Below are positions 34,528-42,083 of a stretch of 49,335 nt of DNA, one piece after another (position 1 is the first letter of the stretch; each line of letters begins with the position of its first letter). The position numbers and the translations under genes were made by a program. Origin of the DNA: an uncultured Gammaproteobacteria bacterium (lineage in GTDB: Bacteria; Pseudomonadota; Gammaproteobacteria; Pseudomonadales; Ketobacteraceae); NCBI GenBank assembly GCA_913063125.1, contig CAJXZM010000023.1, forward strand, positions 1 to 49,335, given 5' to 3'. The notes beneath the pieces were generated by a model that saw only the letters and a list, made by a program, of their open reading frames with translations, made no database searches and was not told the DNA's origin.

Positions 34528-35679
34528 TCAGCGGTTGGTATTAAGCAATTTTCGCAAGCTAGGAAAATCCTTAATTGACTTATAGTTGTGAGCCATAAAG
34601 AGGCCAATCAGCAATCCAGAAATCGATACCAAAATCTTTAGATTTTCGTTATAGAGAGTAATAAGCGGCATAGCAAATACTACAGCCAACAGAATAATCC
34701 AGGCAGACTCTTTCTTCATCCATGTAGATGTACGTACATCTACTATCCATTTCATCGCAAAATAAACACCAATATAACTAAGCACATACCAAATGTATTG
34801 GATGTAGGGCGTTTCTTTACTCGCAACCAATGTTAACGCCACGCCGATCAAATTAAGCACAATAAGATGCATATAAAGAAACGTTAACGATGACTGCCCA
34901 TAAAAGACCGCCACTTTTTGCAATGGTAACCGTTCGATCGGCACTGATCGAACAATAATAAAGGTTATGCTGATAATAAAAGTAACCACAAGGAAATGTT
35001 CAATAGACATATCCCATTTATCATAAAAATCATCAATGCCATATTGTTTGAACATAAAAAATGCACCCACCATACAGAAACTCGCTATCAAGTAATTCCA
35101 TTTCAGCTTACCGAAATAGCAAAACACCCCTAATGGGAACATATACAACCAGGGAAACAGCGGAAACCCCACGGTAACAAGAGGGTCACCTTCTTGCCTT
35201 AGATGTGAGGGGACATAGTCAGCATGGGGGAAAAGGATGTTGCCGCCTGTCCACCCCGGAAACCAAGTATCATGAGCAATCTTTACCAAAAATATAGCCA
35301 TCGCTGCAAAGAAGTACATTCCCCACCTGTCCTTAAATATTTGGTGCATTAGCAACAGCGAGATACAGCCCAACATAATAACTTGAACAATTTCGAGCCT
35401 AAAATCAAACAACCACTGAGGATGCCAAATGGATGTAAATGTTAGTCCTACAAAAAAGAGAATCAGAAAATAGGTCAATAAATAGGAAACTGGACGGCGG
35501 TCAGCTTGAAAAAGGGTCGTAACCCCAGACGCAGTAAAAAATAGGCAGGTAAAAAAATGCAAGAGAACATAGATGTAATACGAGGCTTTGTCATCAATGT
35601 TAAGCACCAACGTGTGACCAGGGACCATCACAAAACAGCCAATACCTTTTATATAGTCGAGATTCGCGACTCTACTCAT
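34528..35679 (-). CDS. Integral membrane acyltransferase (acyltransferase-3 / HGSNAT-like)
   Basis: 383 aa with about ten hydrophobic segments. The N-terminus NLDYIKGIGCFVMVPGHTLV fits the 'LDxxKGxxxxxMvxgHt' signature of membrane acyltransferases (OpgC/acyltransferase-3 and heparan-glucosaminide N-acetyltransferase relatives), whose His is needed for acyl transfer from cytoplasmic acyl-CoA to acceptors at or across the membrane. A later YGQSSLTFLYMHLIVL segment also fits. A ribosome site (aaaggt) lies about ten nt before the ATG. It is the first gene of the minus-strand run, 36 nt ahead of NRPS-1, so it probably belongs to the operon and acylates the peptide or a sugar on it (inference). OpgC-like glucan succinylation is an alternative. 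Confidence 0.65.
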   Translation of the reverse strand: MSRVANLDYIKGIGCFVMVPGHTLVLNIDDKASYYIYVLLHFFTCLFFTASGVTTLFQADRRPVSYLLTYFLILFFVGLTFTSIWHPQWLFDFRLEIVQVIMLGCISLLLMHQIFKDRWGMYFFAAMAIFLVKIAHDTWFPGWTGGNILFPHADYVPSHLRQEGDPLVTVGFPLFPWLYMFPLGVFCYFGKLKWNYLIASFCMVGAFFMFKQYGIDDFYDKWDMSIEHFLVVTFIISITFIIVRSVPIERLPLQKVAVFYGQSSLTFLYMHLIVLNLIGVALTLVASKETPYIQYIWYVLSYIGVYFAMKWIVDVRTSTWMKKESAWIILLAVVFAMPLITLYNENLKILVSISGLLIGLFMAHNYKSIKDFPSLRKLLNTNR

Positions 35680-36224
35680 TTAATCTGACCTTTACTTCTT
35701 CTTATTATTATTTGAGCAATTTAGCTTGCTTCTTTTTAGTTTTGTTACCAAAAAAACGGTAAAAAACAATCACTTTGAGCTGATAGATACATAAAGTAGA
35801 TAACGTTCATATTACCATTATTACAATAAAAGTATATCGTCGCTCACATCGACATGGCATTAGGCACGATACCAGACCAAGTAGAATAACGGTTTCCGAT
35901 ACAGAACGGGAATCAATTTGCAAAAAACGTGCAAAAACCGGAGAAAATCCCGCCCAATCAGGGAGATAGCGCGCATTCGAGACCGGAATACAGCGTATAC
36001 CACGCACCAGTACAACGATTTCCTCTAGTGACTCTTAGTATTACTAAACGCTCACATCGGCTCATGCCAGGGTTAGGACCTACAAAATAAGGAGTCATTG
36101 CCTGTAATGACTCCTTTCACTTCCACATTTTTTACACGTTATTTACACATTGTTCTTCTAATTTGATTAAGACACCTCTCTCCTCGCAGACATCACCCCA
36201 AAACAATCTAATGGAGAACATCAG
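35680..36224. other. Divergent intergenic region upstream of the NRPS operon
   Basis: 545 nt between the minus-strand acyltransferase gene and a plus-strand small gene. The promoters for both must lie here, but I cannot point to a clear -35/-10 pair. An AT-rich run (35700-35830) lies next to the operon start, and the hairpin at 36090-36115 is the only strong structure. A 66-codon minus-strand frame (36007-35807) has no supporting ribosome site or recognisable family and is not called. Confidence 0.5.
36090..36115. terminator. Perfect 10-bp hairpin, terminator-like
   Basis: aggagtcatt and aatgactcct pair perfectly around a six-base loop. On the minus strand the stem is followed by TTATTTTG, which makes a better terminator than the plus-strand side. 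No gene is seen that it would terminate, so it may protect the operon promoter region from read-through or be a relic. Confidence 0.5.
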
Positions 36225-36671
36225 ATGAACCCAATATCTTCGTCTTTACCACCACCATTTACATCAATACAAAAACCGGCAATATCCGAAGATCAATACC
36301 ACACCATATCAGAAACACTTACTTCTTATGACCCAGAAAACCTTACGGCAGAAAAAGCACAATCTATCATAGAAACATTCTCCAGCGCCGGTATTGCTCC
36401 AAGCAGAGAGCTGGCTAATGTCATGGCAGCAGCAGGTTTTGATGCTCACAGCGTTGGAGAGCTTGCCGGCAATGAGCCTCAGCAAAGACCACCTCCTCCA
36501 CAAGCACAAAACCAAGGGTTTACAGAAGAAATGCTTACAACCTTAGAGTCCTTGTTGGAGGAATACCAAGGCGAAGATATCGATGGCGATGTTATCGATT
36601 CGATCACAAAGACAATGCAAGAATTATTCGGCCTGGCCCCCTCTAGTGCATTAATAGATATCACAGCTTAA
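36225..36671 (+). CDS. Conserved small soluble protein of unknown function
   Basis: 148 aa, ATG preceded by atggagaac (GGAG). It is acidic, with no signal peptide or membrane segment. It contains two similar helical halves, each with a D/E-rich repeat: YDPENLTAEKAQSIIETF with GIAPSRELANVMAAAGFDA, and YQGEDIDGDVIDSITKTM with GLAPSSALIDITA. They are separated by a Pro/Gln linker (PQQRPPPPQAQ). The halves recall EF-hand-like pairs, but no canonical DxDxDG loop is intact. I remember similar uncharacterised proteins in marine gammaproteobacteria but cannot name a function. It is followed by a strong hairpin and is monocistronic. A link to the NRPS cluster is not supported. Confidence 0.75.
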   Translation: MNPISSSLPPPFTSIQKPAISEDQYHTISETLTSYDPENLTAEKAQSIIETFSSAGIAPSRELANVMAAAGFDAHSVGELAGNEPQQRPPPPQAQNQGFTEEMLTTLESLLEEYQGEDIDGDVIDSITKTMQELFGLAPSSALIDITA

Positions 36672-36682
36672 CCCTTCCGCTA

Positions 36683-36728
36683 GCAATGCCCCAATAGATC
36701 GGAATATTCATCTATTGTGGGGCATTGC
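36683..36728 (+). terminator. Long hairpin after the small conserved gene
   Basis: gcaatgccccaatagat (36683-36699) pairs with atctattg-t-ggggcattgc (36710-36728) apart from a single bulged base, with a ten-base loop. It begins 12 nt after the stop codon. There is no long T-run after it, so it may act as a terminator or as an mRNA-stabilising end. Confidence 0.7.
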
Positions 36729-36823
36729 ACTATCTGCTATATGTGGAAAATAAACCATGTAAGTGGTAACTTCTATCGCTCACAAACGACCCATATAACG
36801 TTTTTACTGTAAAGGACTACTTA

Positions 36824-37453
36824 ATGCTGTTTTTACTTGGCGAAAAAACCATCGCTTCAACAGAAAATCTGGGCGAATTTAACTGTCCTATTTGCGATAC
36901 ACAGAAAAACCTCCTTAGGGTTATTGAAAAAAATTATTTCACTATCTTTTTTATTCGTATCTTACCGTTAGGCATAACTGCAGATTACAATCAATGTGAT
37001 GGATGTGGGCACACTTACAGTGCCATTGATGCCGAAGCCCCCCTTTACTTTGAAACTCTACAATCTGTACTTGCCTATTTATTGGCAGGCTACGGACTCA
37101 ATCACGGTATCGAAGTAAGCCAAAAGATATTTAAAGCAATAACAGGAAAAGAGGTTTCTGCAACTGAAATACAAGACCGTATCAACCACATAAATCAAGG
37201 TTCCAGCTTATTCGAGCAACTTAAGACCAGCGTAAACAAACTCAGTTGGTTAGATAAATCGCTAATAATTGAAGCAGCCTACCTCCTCGTCTACGCTGCC
37301 CGCCCGATTGAATACGAAGAGCGCCTTCAGATAAATTTAGTTGGAAATGCGTTAGGGGTTTGTCTTGAAGCAGTTAATGCTATTGTCAAAAACCTCAGTG
37401 CAGCCCAGTATCGAGGCATCTTAGCAATGGAAATTGAAAATCACACTCCCTAA
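36824..37453 (+). CDS. Zinc-ribbon protein with C-terminal helical (TerB-like) domain
   Basis: 209 aa. The N-terminal 70 residues form a zinc ribbon: CPIC at about 21-24 and CDGC at about 58-61, separated by a hydrophobic stretch FFIRILPLG, the layout of bacterial zinc-ribbon proteins with 'FFIPLFPLG'. The remaining 130 residues are helical and acidic in parts and resemble a TerB/DjlA-type helical bundle, which is a weak call. An aaagga ribosome site precedes the ATG. The end lies immediately before the MFS start at 37473, so the two are probably co-transcribed. Its role is unknown; it may be regulatory or a membrane-stress adaptor. Confidence 0.65.
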   Translation: MLFLLGEKTIASTENLGEFNCPICDTQKNLLRVIEKNYFTIFFIRILPLGITADYNQCDGCGHTYSAIDAEAPLYFETLQSVLAYLLAGYGLNHGIEVSQKIFKAITGKEVSATEIQDRINHINQGSSLFEQLKTSVNKLSWLDKSLIIEAAYLLVYAARPIEYEERLQINLVGNALGVCLEAVNAIVKNLSAAQYRGILAMEIENHTP

Positions 37454-37472
37454 CCCCAACAGACATTATGTT

Positions 37473-38867
37473 ATGACATTAGAATCCTCCTCACTAGCGC
37501 CGTCTTCGAAACAAGATTCCCTCGCATCTCATTACGCACTTGGTGTGCTTTTAATTGCCTACATACTGTCATTTATTGATAGAAACATTATGGCGCTTCT
37601 AGTAGGTCCTATTCGCGAAGACTTTAATATTTCTGATTTTCAATTTAGCTTATTACACGGGTTGGCCTTTACTCTGTTCTATATCGTGCTTGGTTTACCA
37701 ATTGGATGGTTAGCAGACAGAATTAGCCGCAAACTTATTATTTCAAGTGGTATATTGTTCTGGAGCCTGATGACATCGTTATGCGGTCTGGCAAATAACT
37801 TCCATTCCTTATTCCTCACACGTATTGGCGTTGGAGTAGGAGAAGCAAGCCTATCACCTGCCGCCTACTCATTACTTAGTGACCTTTACAGCGAAAAGAA
37901 TTTGCGCTGGGCAACCGCCATCTTTGCCATGGGGATAACAATAGGCAGCGGTACTTCCTATATGATTGGTGGTTGGTTGTACGATACATTGTCGGCAATG
38001 GAGCTCAGCTCCTACCCTCTGATCGGAAGTATGGCGGTATGGCAAATCACTTTTGTAGGTATTGGCCTGCCGGGGTTAGTCGTGGTTGTACTAATGTTGT
38101 TTGTATCAGAACCACGAAATCAAGAAAGCAATAACACAGCTACACACTCCTCAGTTAAAACATCCCCTGCAAAGTCATCAGTTACCGAACTGGGTTCTCC
38201 GGACGTAATCCCTCTTAAAGACGTTATTCAATATTTAAAAATACACTGGAAGGCATTTTTCTCATTAATGGGTAGCGTTTCGATGATGGCCATTATTGGT
38301 TATGGAACACTCACGTGGTTCCCAGAATTTTTGGTGCGAACGTACGGCATATCAAAAACAGAGGCAGGTACAGCACTTGGAGCAATCTTTATATTTGCCG
38401 GAACATTAGGCACGTTTGCAGGCGCGTTTTTCTGCGGATTATTACAAAAAAGAGGGTACACCGATGCGAACCTTCGGTTGATAATGATTGCCGCTGTCAC
38501 ATTAATTATTCCTGCAACTGTTGCACCACTTATGCCAACCAGTACATTAGCGCTAACCGTCAGCGCCTTTGTGATTTTTATTCACTACATGCATTTTGGC
38601 GTTGCAATGGCTGGCCTTCAATTGATAACACCCAACCGAATGCGTGCACAAACGAGTGCACTGATGTTATTTCTGACCAATTTTTTTGGGTTAGCATTAG
38701 GGGGAACAATCGTTGCTTCACTAACCGATTTTGTCTTTAATGATGACAATTCCCTCCGTTACTCGCTGTCAGTGATCTCACTGGTATTTTATCCCATTGC
38801 CGCAGCCTTGGTTGCTTTTGGATTGCAATCCTACCGAAAGATAATCGCTACTAGAACTACCGAGTGA
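37473..38867 (+). CDS. MFS transporter, spinster-like
   Basis: 464 aa from the ATG at 37473; an in-frame TTG at 37434 would add 13 residues overlapping the upstream gene. Twelve transmembrane segments are visible. Diagnostic motifs are SFIDRNIMALLVGPIREDF in helix 1, GWLADRISRKLIISSG between helices 2 and 3, and RIGVGVGEASLSPAAYSLLSDL in helices 4-5, all typical of the spinster-type branch of the major facilitator superfamily (sugar acids, lipids or drugs). The start at 37473 has no clear ribosome site and may depend on coupling to the zinc-ribbon gene ending at 37453. The substrate is unknown and no link to the NRPS operon is shown. Confidence 0.85.
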   Translation: MTLESSSLAPSSKQDSLASHYALGVLLIAYILSFIDRNIMALLVGPIREDFNISDFQFSLLHGLAFTLFYIVLGLPIGWLADRISRKLIISSGILFWSLMTSLCGLANNFHSLFLTRIGVGVGEASLSPAAYSLLSDLYSEKNLRWATAIFAMGITIGSGTSYMIGGWLYDTLSAMELSSYPLIGSMAVWQITFVGIGLPGLVVVVLMLFVSEPRNQESNNTATHSSVKTSPAKSSVTELGSPDVIPLKDVIQYLKIHWKAFFSLMGSVSMMAIIGYGTLTWFPEFLVRTYGISKTEAGTALGAIFIFAGTLGTFAGAFFCGLLQKRGYTDANLRLIMIAAVTLIIPATVAPLMPTSTLALTVSAFVIFIHYMHFGVAMAGLQLITPNRMRAQTSALMLFLTNFFGLALGGTIVASLTDFVFNDDNSLRYSLSVISLVFYPIAAALVAFGLQSYRKIIATRTTE

Positions 38868-38989
38868 CAATAGAGCTATCGCCCAATGAACTCTGGATAT
38901 GCTTAATGTTGACTCAAGCAAGATAATCACGGCCTATGCTGATGAATAGACTTCGTCTCTTCGGTCATTTTTTGGAATCGTCCGTATTC

Positions 38990-39456
38990 TCATAATGCAC
39001 CCATCTCAGCGACTACATTTTCAATGTACGCATCAATGAGCGCCTCAAACTTCTTCTTCACGATGGGTTTTGCAATTGACTTTGCTGAACGGGGTAGCGG
39101 TATATGAAATACTGCTTGAACCTTAAAAACCACCTCACTACCCTGTCCTCGTTCGAGCACATGACAAAAATATGATATCTGCGTATTACCCTGCCCTCTA
39201 TGGGCTCCCAAGTGATTTTTCGGTCTTCATGATGCCACTGCCAACGACTGGTGTATTCAACTCGATGCTTGTACGCCTCATTTCCTATCTTGTGTAACAC
39301 CCACCCATAAGTTTGCTCATCAACCTTATCTAATTGGTCCAGATCAGGAAAATAGCTGGCCATCTCTTCCACCGTTTTAATCCTTCTAAAGGCCTCATCG
39401 GCAGGGGTATGAATAGCTTTCGATCGTTTGACATCAACTTCTATCTATATGCTCAT
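38990..39456 (-). pseudogene. SRPBCC (polyketide cyclase/START-like) family gene, broken twice
   Basis: Read on the minus strand from ATG at 39456, the frame is M-S-I-stop, then continues IEVDVKRSKAIHTPADEAF and TVEEMASYFPDL, the usual opening of small SRPBCC proteins. The frame runs to WEPIEG and then must shift by one base to continue QGNTQISYFCHVLERGQG and IPLPRSAKSIAKPIVKKKFE, the expected second half. The shift lies in a C-run (plus strand 39194-39196) and looks like loss of one base. Repaired, the protein would be about 155 aa, normal for the family. The stop at codon 4 plus the frameshift favour a real pseudogene, although each could be a sequencing error. It would bind a hydrophobic ligand. 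Confidence 0.75.
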
Positions 39457-39492
39457 GTCGTCATAGACTTACGTTTGGGTGATATTTTGTTA

Positions 39493-39522
39493 TTGACACA
39501 CTCTTTGTTGTAATGATTATTA
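39493..39522 (+). promoter_or_regulatory. Candidate sigma-70 promoter with overlapping operator
   Basis: TTGACA at 39493-39498, then a 17-18 nt spacer and ATTATT/TTATTA (39516-39522) as a -10. The -10 is covered by a perfect inverted repeat TTGTAAT-gatt-ATTACAA (39508-39525). It lies about 180 nt upstream of the small membrane protein gene and between it and the broken SRPBCC gene. The repeat is of the size bound by dimeric repressors. Confidence 0.5.
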
Positions 39523-39706
39523 CAAAACTTTTACGGGTGACCAACAAAAGAATCACTAGTGATCCCCAATCAATACACAAGTGACACCATTTTGATTTTA
39601 CGCTGACATTTAAATTATAATTCCGCATCATACTGCACACGATAATGATTCTTGGTTAATTGTTATCTTCACTAGAAATGAAACACCATAGGTAGGAGTA
39701 CTAATT

Positions 39707-39934
39707 ATGAGAAATTTAACTGCTTCAAATACGACTATCCGTAGTTTATTCGCCGATGGCTTATCATTCACGGTACTATTGGTAACCGTTATTGGAGCAT
39801 GGGGACTGGTTAAGGTGAAGGCTCCAATCTCTGCCTTGTTAGCCTTTAGTCTATTTATGTTCCCAGCTTTATTTAGCACGGCAACGTATTTCACGCGAGA
39901 CATCAACAAAGCTAACGACAGATTGATTGCCTAA
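39707..39934 (+). CDS. Small membrane protein, two predicted helices
   Basis: 75 aa with ATG behind a good ribosome site (taggag, about eight nt upstream). Hydrophobic segments at about residues 20-37 and 42-62 are joined by a short loop VKVKAP, with a charged C-terminus RDINKANDRLIA. No family is recognised. It stands alone, with a candidate promoter and operator 180 nt upstream. Its composition and ribosome site favour a real gene. Confidence 0.6.
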   Translation: MRNLTASNTTIRSLFADGLSFTVLLVTVIGAWGLVKVKAPISALLAFSLFMFPALFSTATYFTRDINKANDRLIA

Positions 39935-40045
39935 CATGGTTAGCTTGGAATGGTACAGGTACCAGGGGTTGTGTGCCCTTATATATAGTGAGAACTATAC
40001 TAAAACTTCTGAAAGGTTCGGCTTTCTTCGGCTAGAAACATGTTA

Positions 40046-40083
40046 CGGTTTTAGTATATATACTATTTGATGTACTAAAACCG
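40046..40083. repeat. Perfect 11-bp inverted repeat
   Basis: cggttttagta (40046-40056) and tactaaaaccg (40073-40083) flank a 16-base AT-rich loop. actaaaac occurs once more at about 40000, next to a tatatatag run. It may be a terminator, an operator or the end of a small decayed mobile element. Confidence 0.55.
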
Positions 40084-40176
40084 CAATCAATCCGCCCGGA
40101 GGATACGACTACTTATTCCGCATTGCGGTCAAAGTTGGGCGTGGAAGTAAACAGGAGAACTTCGCGAAAGCGGACA

Positions 40177-40593
40177 TTACTCCACTCTACGATTGTTATG
40201 TGCTTTCACTGTATTTAAGCCAGAAAGAAAAATCATACTCTTCACTTGGATTGTTGTAATCATATTCGTGGGGCTTAACCTCTCACCCGCAAGACTCCAC
40301 ATAAACACAAACTCGTCAGGTAAAACAACATCATGTGCTGACACATAGTGAGCTAGCCCTTCTGGCCATAACCAAAAGCCATCGGTGAGGCACTTTGAAC
40401 CAATTTCGTGAGGTGATACCCCGCACTCGAAACGACATTGTGAAATGTCCCCGTCACTGGATATAGACATTTCCCGGGCGAAGATACCCAAACACCTTTC
40501 CTTTAGCGCTTGACTAGAGTACGCCCCAACAAACTTCTCCGGATGCGGAAAATTCAGCTTTTCTTCAGATACCCAGTAACCAACTGCTCTCAT
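40177..40593 (-). CDS. Hypothetical protein, possible integron cassette gene
   Basis: 138 aa, ATG at 40593, soluble, without signal peptide. It is rich in Trp and His (KCLTDGFWLWPEGLAHYVSAHDVVLP, of which the WLWPEGLAHYV core is notable). No family is recognised. It is the last of three similarly small minus-strand genes, with a GCGTTATG motif (attC-core-like) about 20 nt before the start and CATAAC at the stop. The size, single-gene spacing and lack of known relatives are what integron cassettes usually show, but the attC on this side is not convincing. Confidence 0.6.
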   Translation of the reverse strand: MRAVGYWVSEEKLNFPHPEKFVGAYSSQALKERCLGIFAREMSISSDGDISQCRFECGVSPHEIGSKCLTDGFWLWPEGLAHYVSAHDVVLPDEFVFMWSLAGERLSPTNMITTIQVKSMIFLSGLNTVKAHNNRRVE

Positions 40594-40698
40594 GATGCTT
40601 GCTCGAATTTACACATAACGCAGTATTATCTTTCGCACTTGATGTTCTCGTTAAAGACCGAAGCTTGATAAGCATTGGAGCAGTAGACTCCAAAGCCT

Positions 40699-41157
40699 CT
40701 ATTTTTTGTTTATACCGAACGCCTGTAATAGCTCTATCTCTTTGTTAGCTACATTAAGTAAATTTGGTGAAATCCTAGCTATGCTCTTAATGGCACTCAG
40801 CCCAGCTGTCAAAATTGAACTTATGAATGCATCACGACTTACTTTTAGTGATGCTTCATTGGTTACATCCATAATAACAAACTGTCTCGACTTATCGTAC
40901 TTTAGCGAAAGGCTTACTGGGGATTCCCAGCAACCGACCTTAATTTCAGAATTTGACTCGAAATGCCTGAGTTCTTGCAGCAACATATCCCAGAAAACAA
41001 ATATGCAATCCTCTATTTCAATAACACGATCGTTCGCATAAAAACACAGCTTTCCATAAAGCTCATCACAATCAGCAATGGCATGATCAACGCTCTCAAT
41101 ATCTACGTAATCATCGTCGGTACATACTAATGTTTGAACTATCAATGATGTGTCCAA
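40699..41157 (-). CDS. Hypothetical protein, possible integron cassette gene
   Basis: 152 aa. The start is TTG at 41157, chosen because GGAG lies five nt upstream and no ATG is in frame before an upstream stop. The protein is acidic at the N-terminus (CTDDDYVDIESVDHAIADCD), with a Trp-containing core (FVFWDMLLQEL) and a helical C-terminus. No signal or family is recognised. It lies between an attC-like palindrome (41174-41279) and a small hairpin (ttggag...ctccaa) following the stop. It could be an immunity-type or other accessory protein; that is a guess. Confidence 0.6.
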   Translation of the reverse strand: MDTSLIVQTLVCTDDDYVDIESVDHAIADCDELYGKLCFYANDRVIEIEDCIFVFWDMLLQELRHFESNSEIKVGCWESPVSLSLKYDKSRQFVIMDVTNEASLKVSRDAFISSILTAGLSAIKSIARISPNLLNVANKEIELLQAFGINKK

Positions 41158-41173
41158 AACTTCTCCATGAATT

Positions 41174-41279
41174 TTAACGCTGAGCTAACCGGCAGCTTTG
41201 GATAAGCGAAACACCGGAGAAGCTGTCCAGTGGAAGCCGCTTATTTTTCGGCTGTAACGGAGGTTGAGCGTTTCGTTAA
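41174..41279 (-). other. attC-like imperfect palindrome
   Basis: 106 nt between two small minus-strand genes with four nested paired blocks: ttaacg/cgttaa at the ends, gct-aacc/ggttgagc, cagc/gctg, and ataagcg/cgcttat inside. Ends based on TTAAC and GTTA, the length and the extrahelical bulges are those expected of an integron attC recombination site. No integrase gene is in the window. Confidence 0.45.
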
Positions 41280-41719
41280 GAATTCTCAATGGCACTAACT
41301 ATAGGCTCTTCTCGGGTTATAACATGAAACCAATCGTCACCGGTCATTACCTCGAAGTGCATAAGTTCACCTGGCACAATATCAATGAGTAAAGTCTCTT
41401 TTCTTACATAATTAAGTAGGGATGAAGACGTGTATTGGCCAATAACGCCTTCGTCTCGATGCTCAAGGTCAGTAGATTTGTGAGCGCACTCATCAAACGC
41501 CTGGAGAAGAACAACATCATCAAAATAAACTCGATACCTTTCACCTTTTGGCTCAACTGCATAAACCCCTTTAATCTCGATCCCACCACCTAGATCGATA
41601 TTTTGCTTTTCATCTGATGTCATTCCGCAGACGAGATCAATGGTCAAGCTGCAATCCTCATAGATACACTTGTCTACGAGCCATTTCTGATAGTTCTTTT
41701 TATCTAGTGCTGACTTCAT
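41276..41719 (-). CDS. Hypothetical protein, possible integron cassette gene
   Basis: 147 aa, ATG at 41719. Seven nt before the ATG the coding strand reads GTTAAGC, an exact match to the attC core GTTRRRY, as found just before cassette genes. The protein is acidic, of mixed alpha/beta character and has no signal peptide; it contains DLGGGIEIKGVYAV and GELMHFEVMTGDDWFHVI. No family is recognised. The stop overlaps the end of an attC-like palindrome. Of the three small genes here, this has the best cassette signature. Confidence 0.6.
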   Translation of the reverse strand: MKSALDKKNYQKWLVDKCIYEDCSLTIDLVCGMTSDEKQNIDLGGGIEIKGVYAVEPKGERYRVYFDDVVLLQAFDECAHKSTDLEHRDEGVIGQYTSSSLLNYVRKETLLIDIVPGELMHFEVMTGDDWFHVITREEPIVSAIENS

Positions 41720-42083
41720 ATTGATGCTTAACGCTTATGAGAGGCGTGTATTTTTCGTCGATTTAAAATGCATTATTAGAGTATACCAGAGAAAACAAAG
41801 CCTCCAGCCCTTTAAATACGGCCGCTCGTTCCACTTTATATCCATATGGAGAATCACTCATATAAACAAAAAACAAACGAAAGCGGACATCGACAACACG
41901 CAGTGTCAGAGCAAAATCAGCCCCATTACTAAAGTATCACTATGGGGCATCACTTCGCCCAGAATTAATGACACATGAACCAATATGAGTCGGCATCAAG
42001 TTCGCCAACACTTCAGGGCCACTTTATCATTTCCATCTAATCGTCTGACGATTATGTTTATAGGCTCCCTTCGTGTGACTCGC
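41720..42083. other. Non-coding gap with one hairpin
   Basis: 364 nt. It begins with the attC-core match GCTTAAC (41726-41732, plus-strand sense). A hairpin gccccat/atggggc at 41920-41948 (15-nt loop) may terminate transcription. An 85-codon plus-strand frame starting at 41721 has no ribosome site and no recognisable content, and is not called. Confidence 0.5.

Noticed and set aside
810..35679. Siderophore cluster
   Set aside because: The exporter resembles EntS, but there is no TonB receptor, ferric reductase, hydroxamate or catechol gene, or Fur box, and the predicted residues include no clear iron ligands.
35807..36007. 66-codon minus-strand frame upstream of the acyltransferase gene
   Set aside because: No ribosome site, no recognisable family, and it sits in the presumed promoter region of the operon.
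39641..39668. GATAATGATT...TTATC resembling a Fur box upstream of the small membrane protein
   Set aside because: Only the first ten bases fit; the rest departs from the 19-bp consensus.
40594..40698. A further attC site between the genes at 40699-41157 and 40177-40593
   Set aside because: GCGTTATG fits a core, but no matching inverse core or nested arms were found; only a small ttggag/ctccaa hairpin is present.
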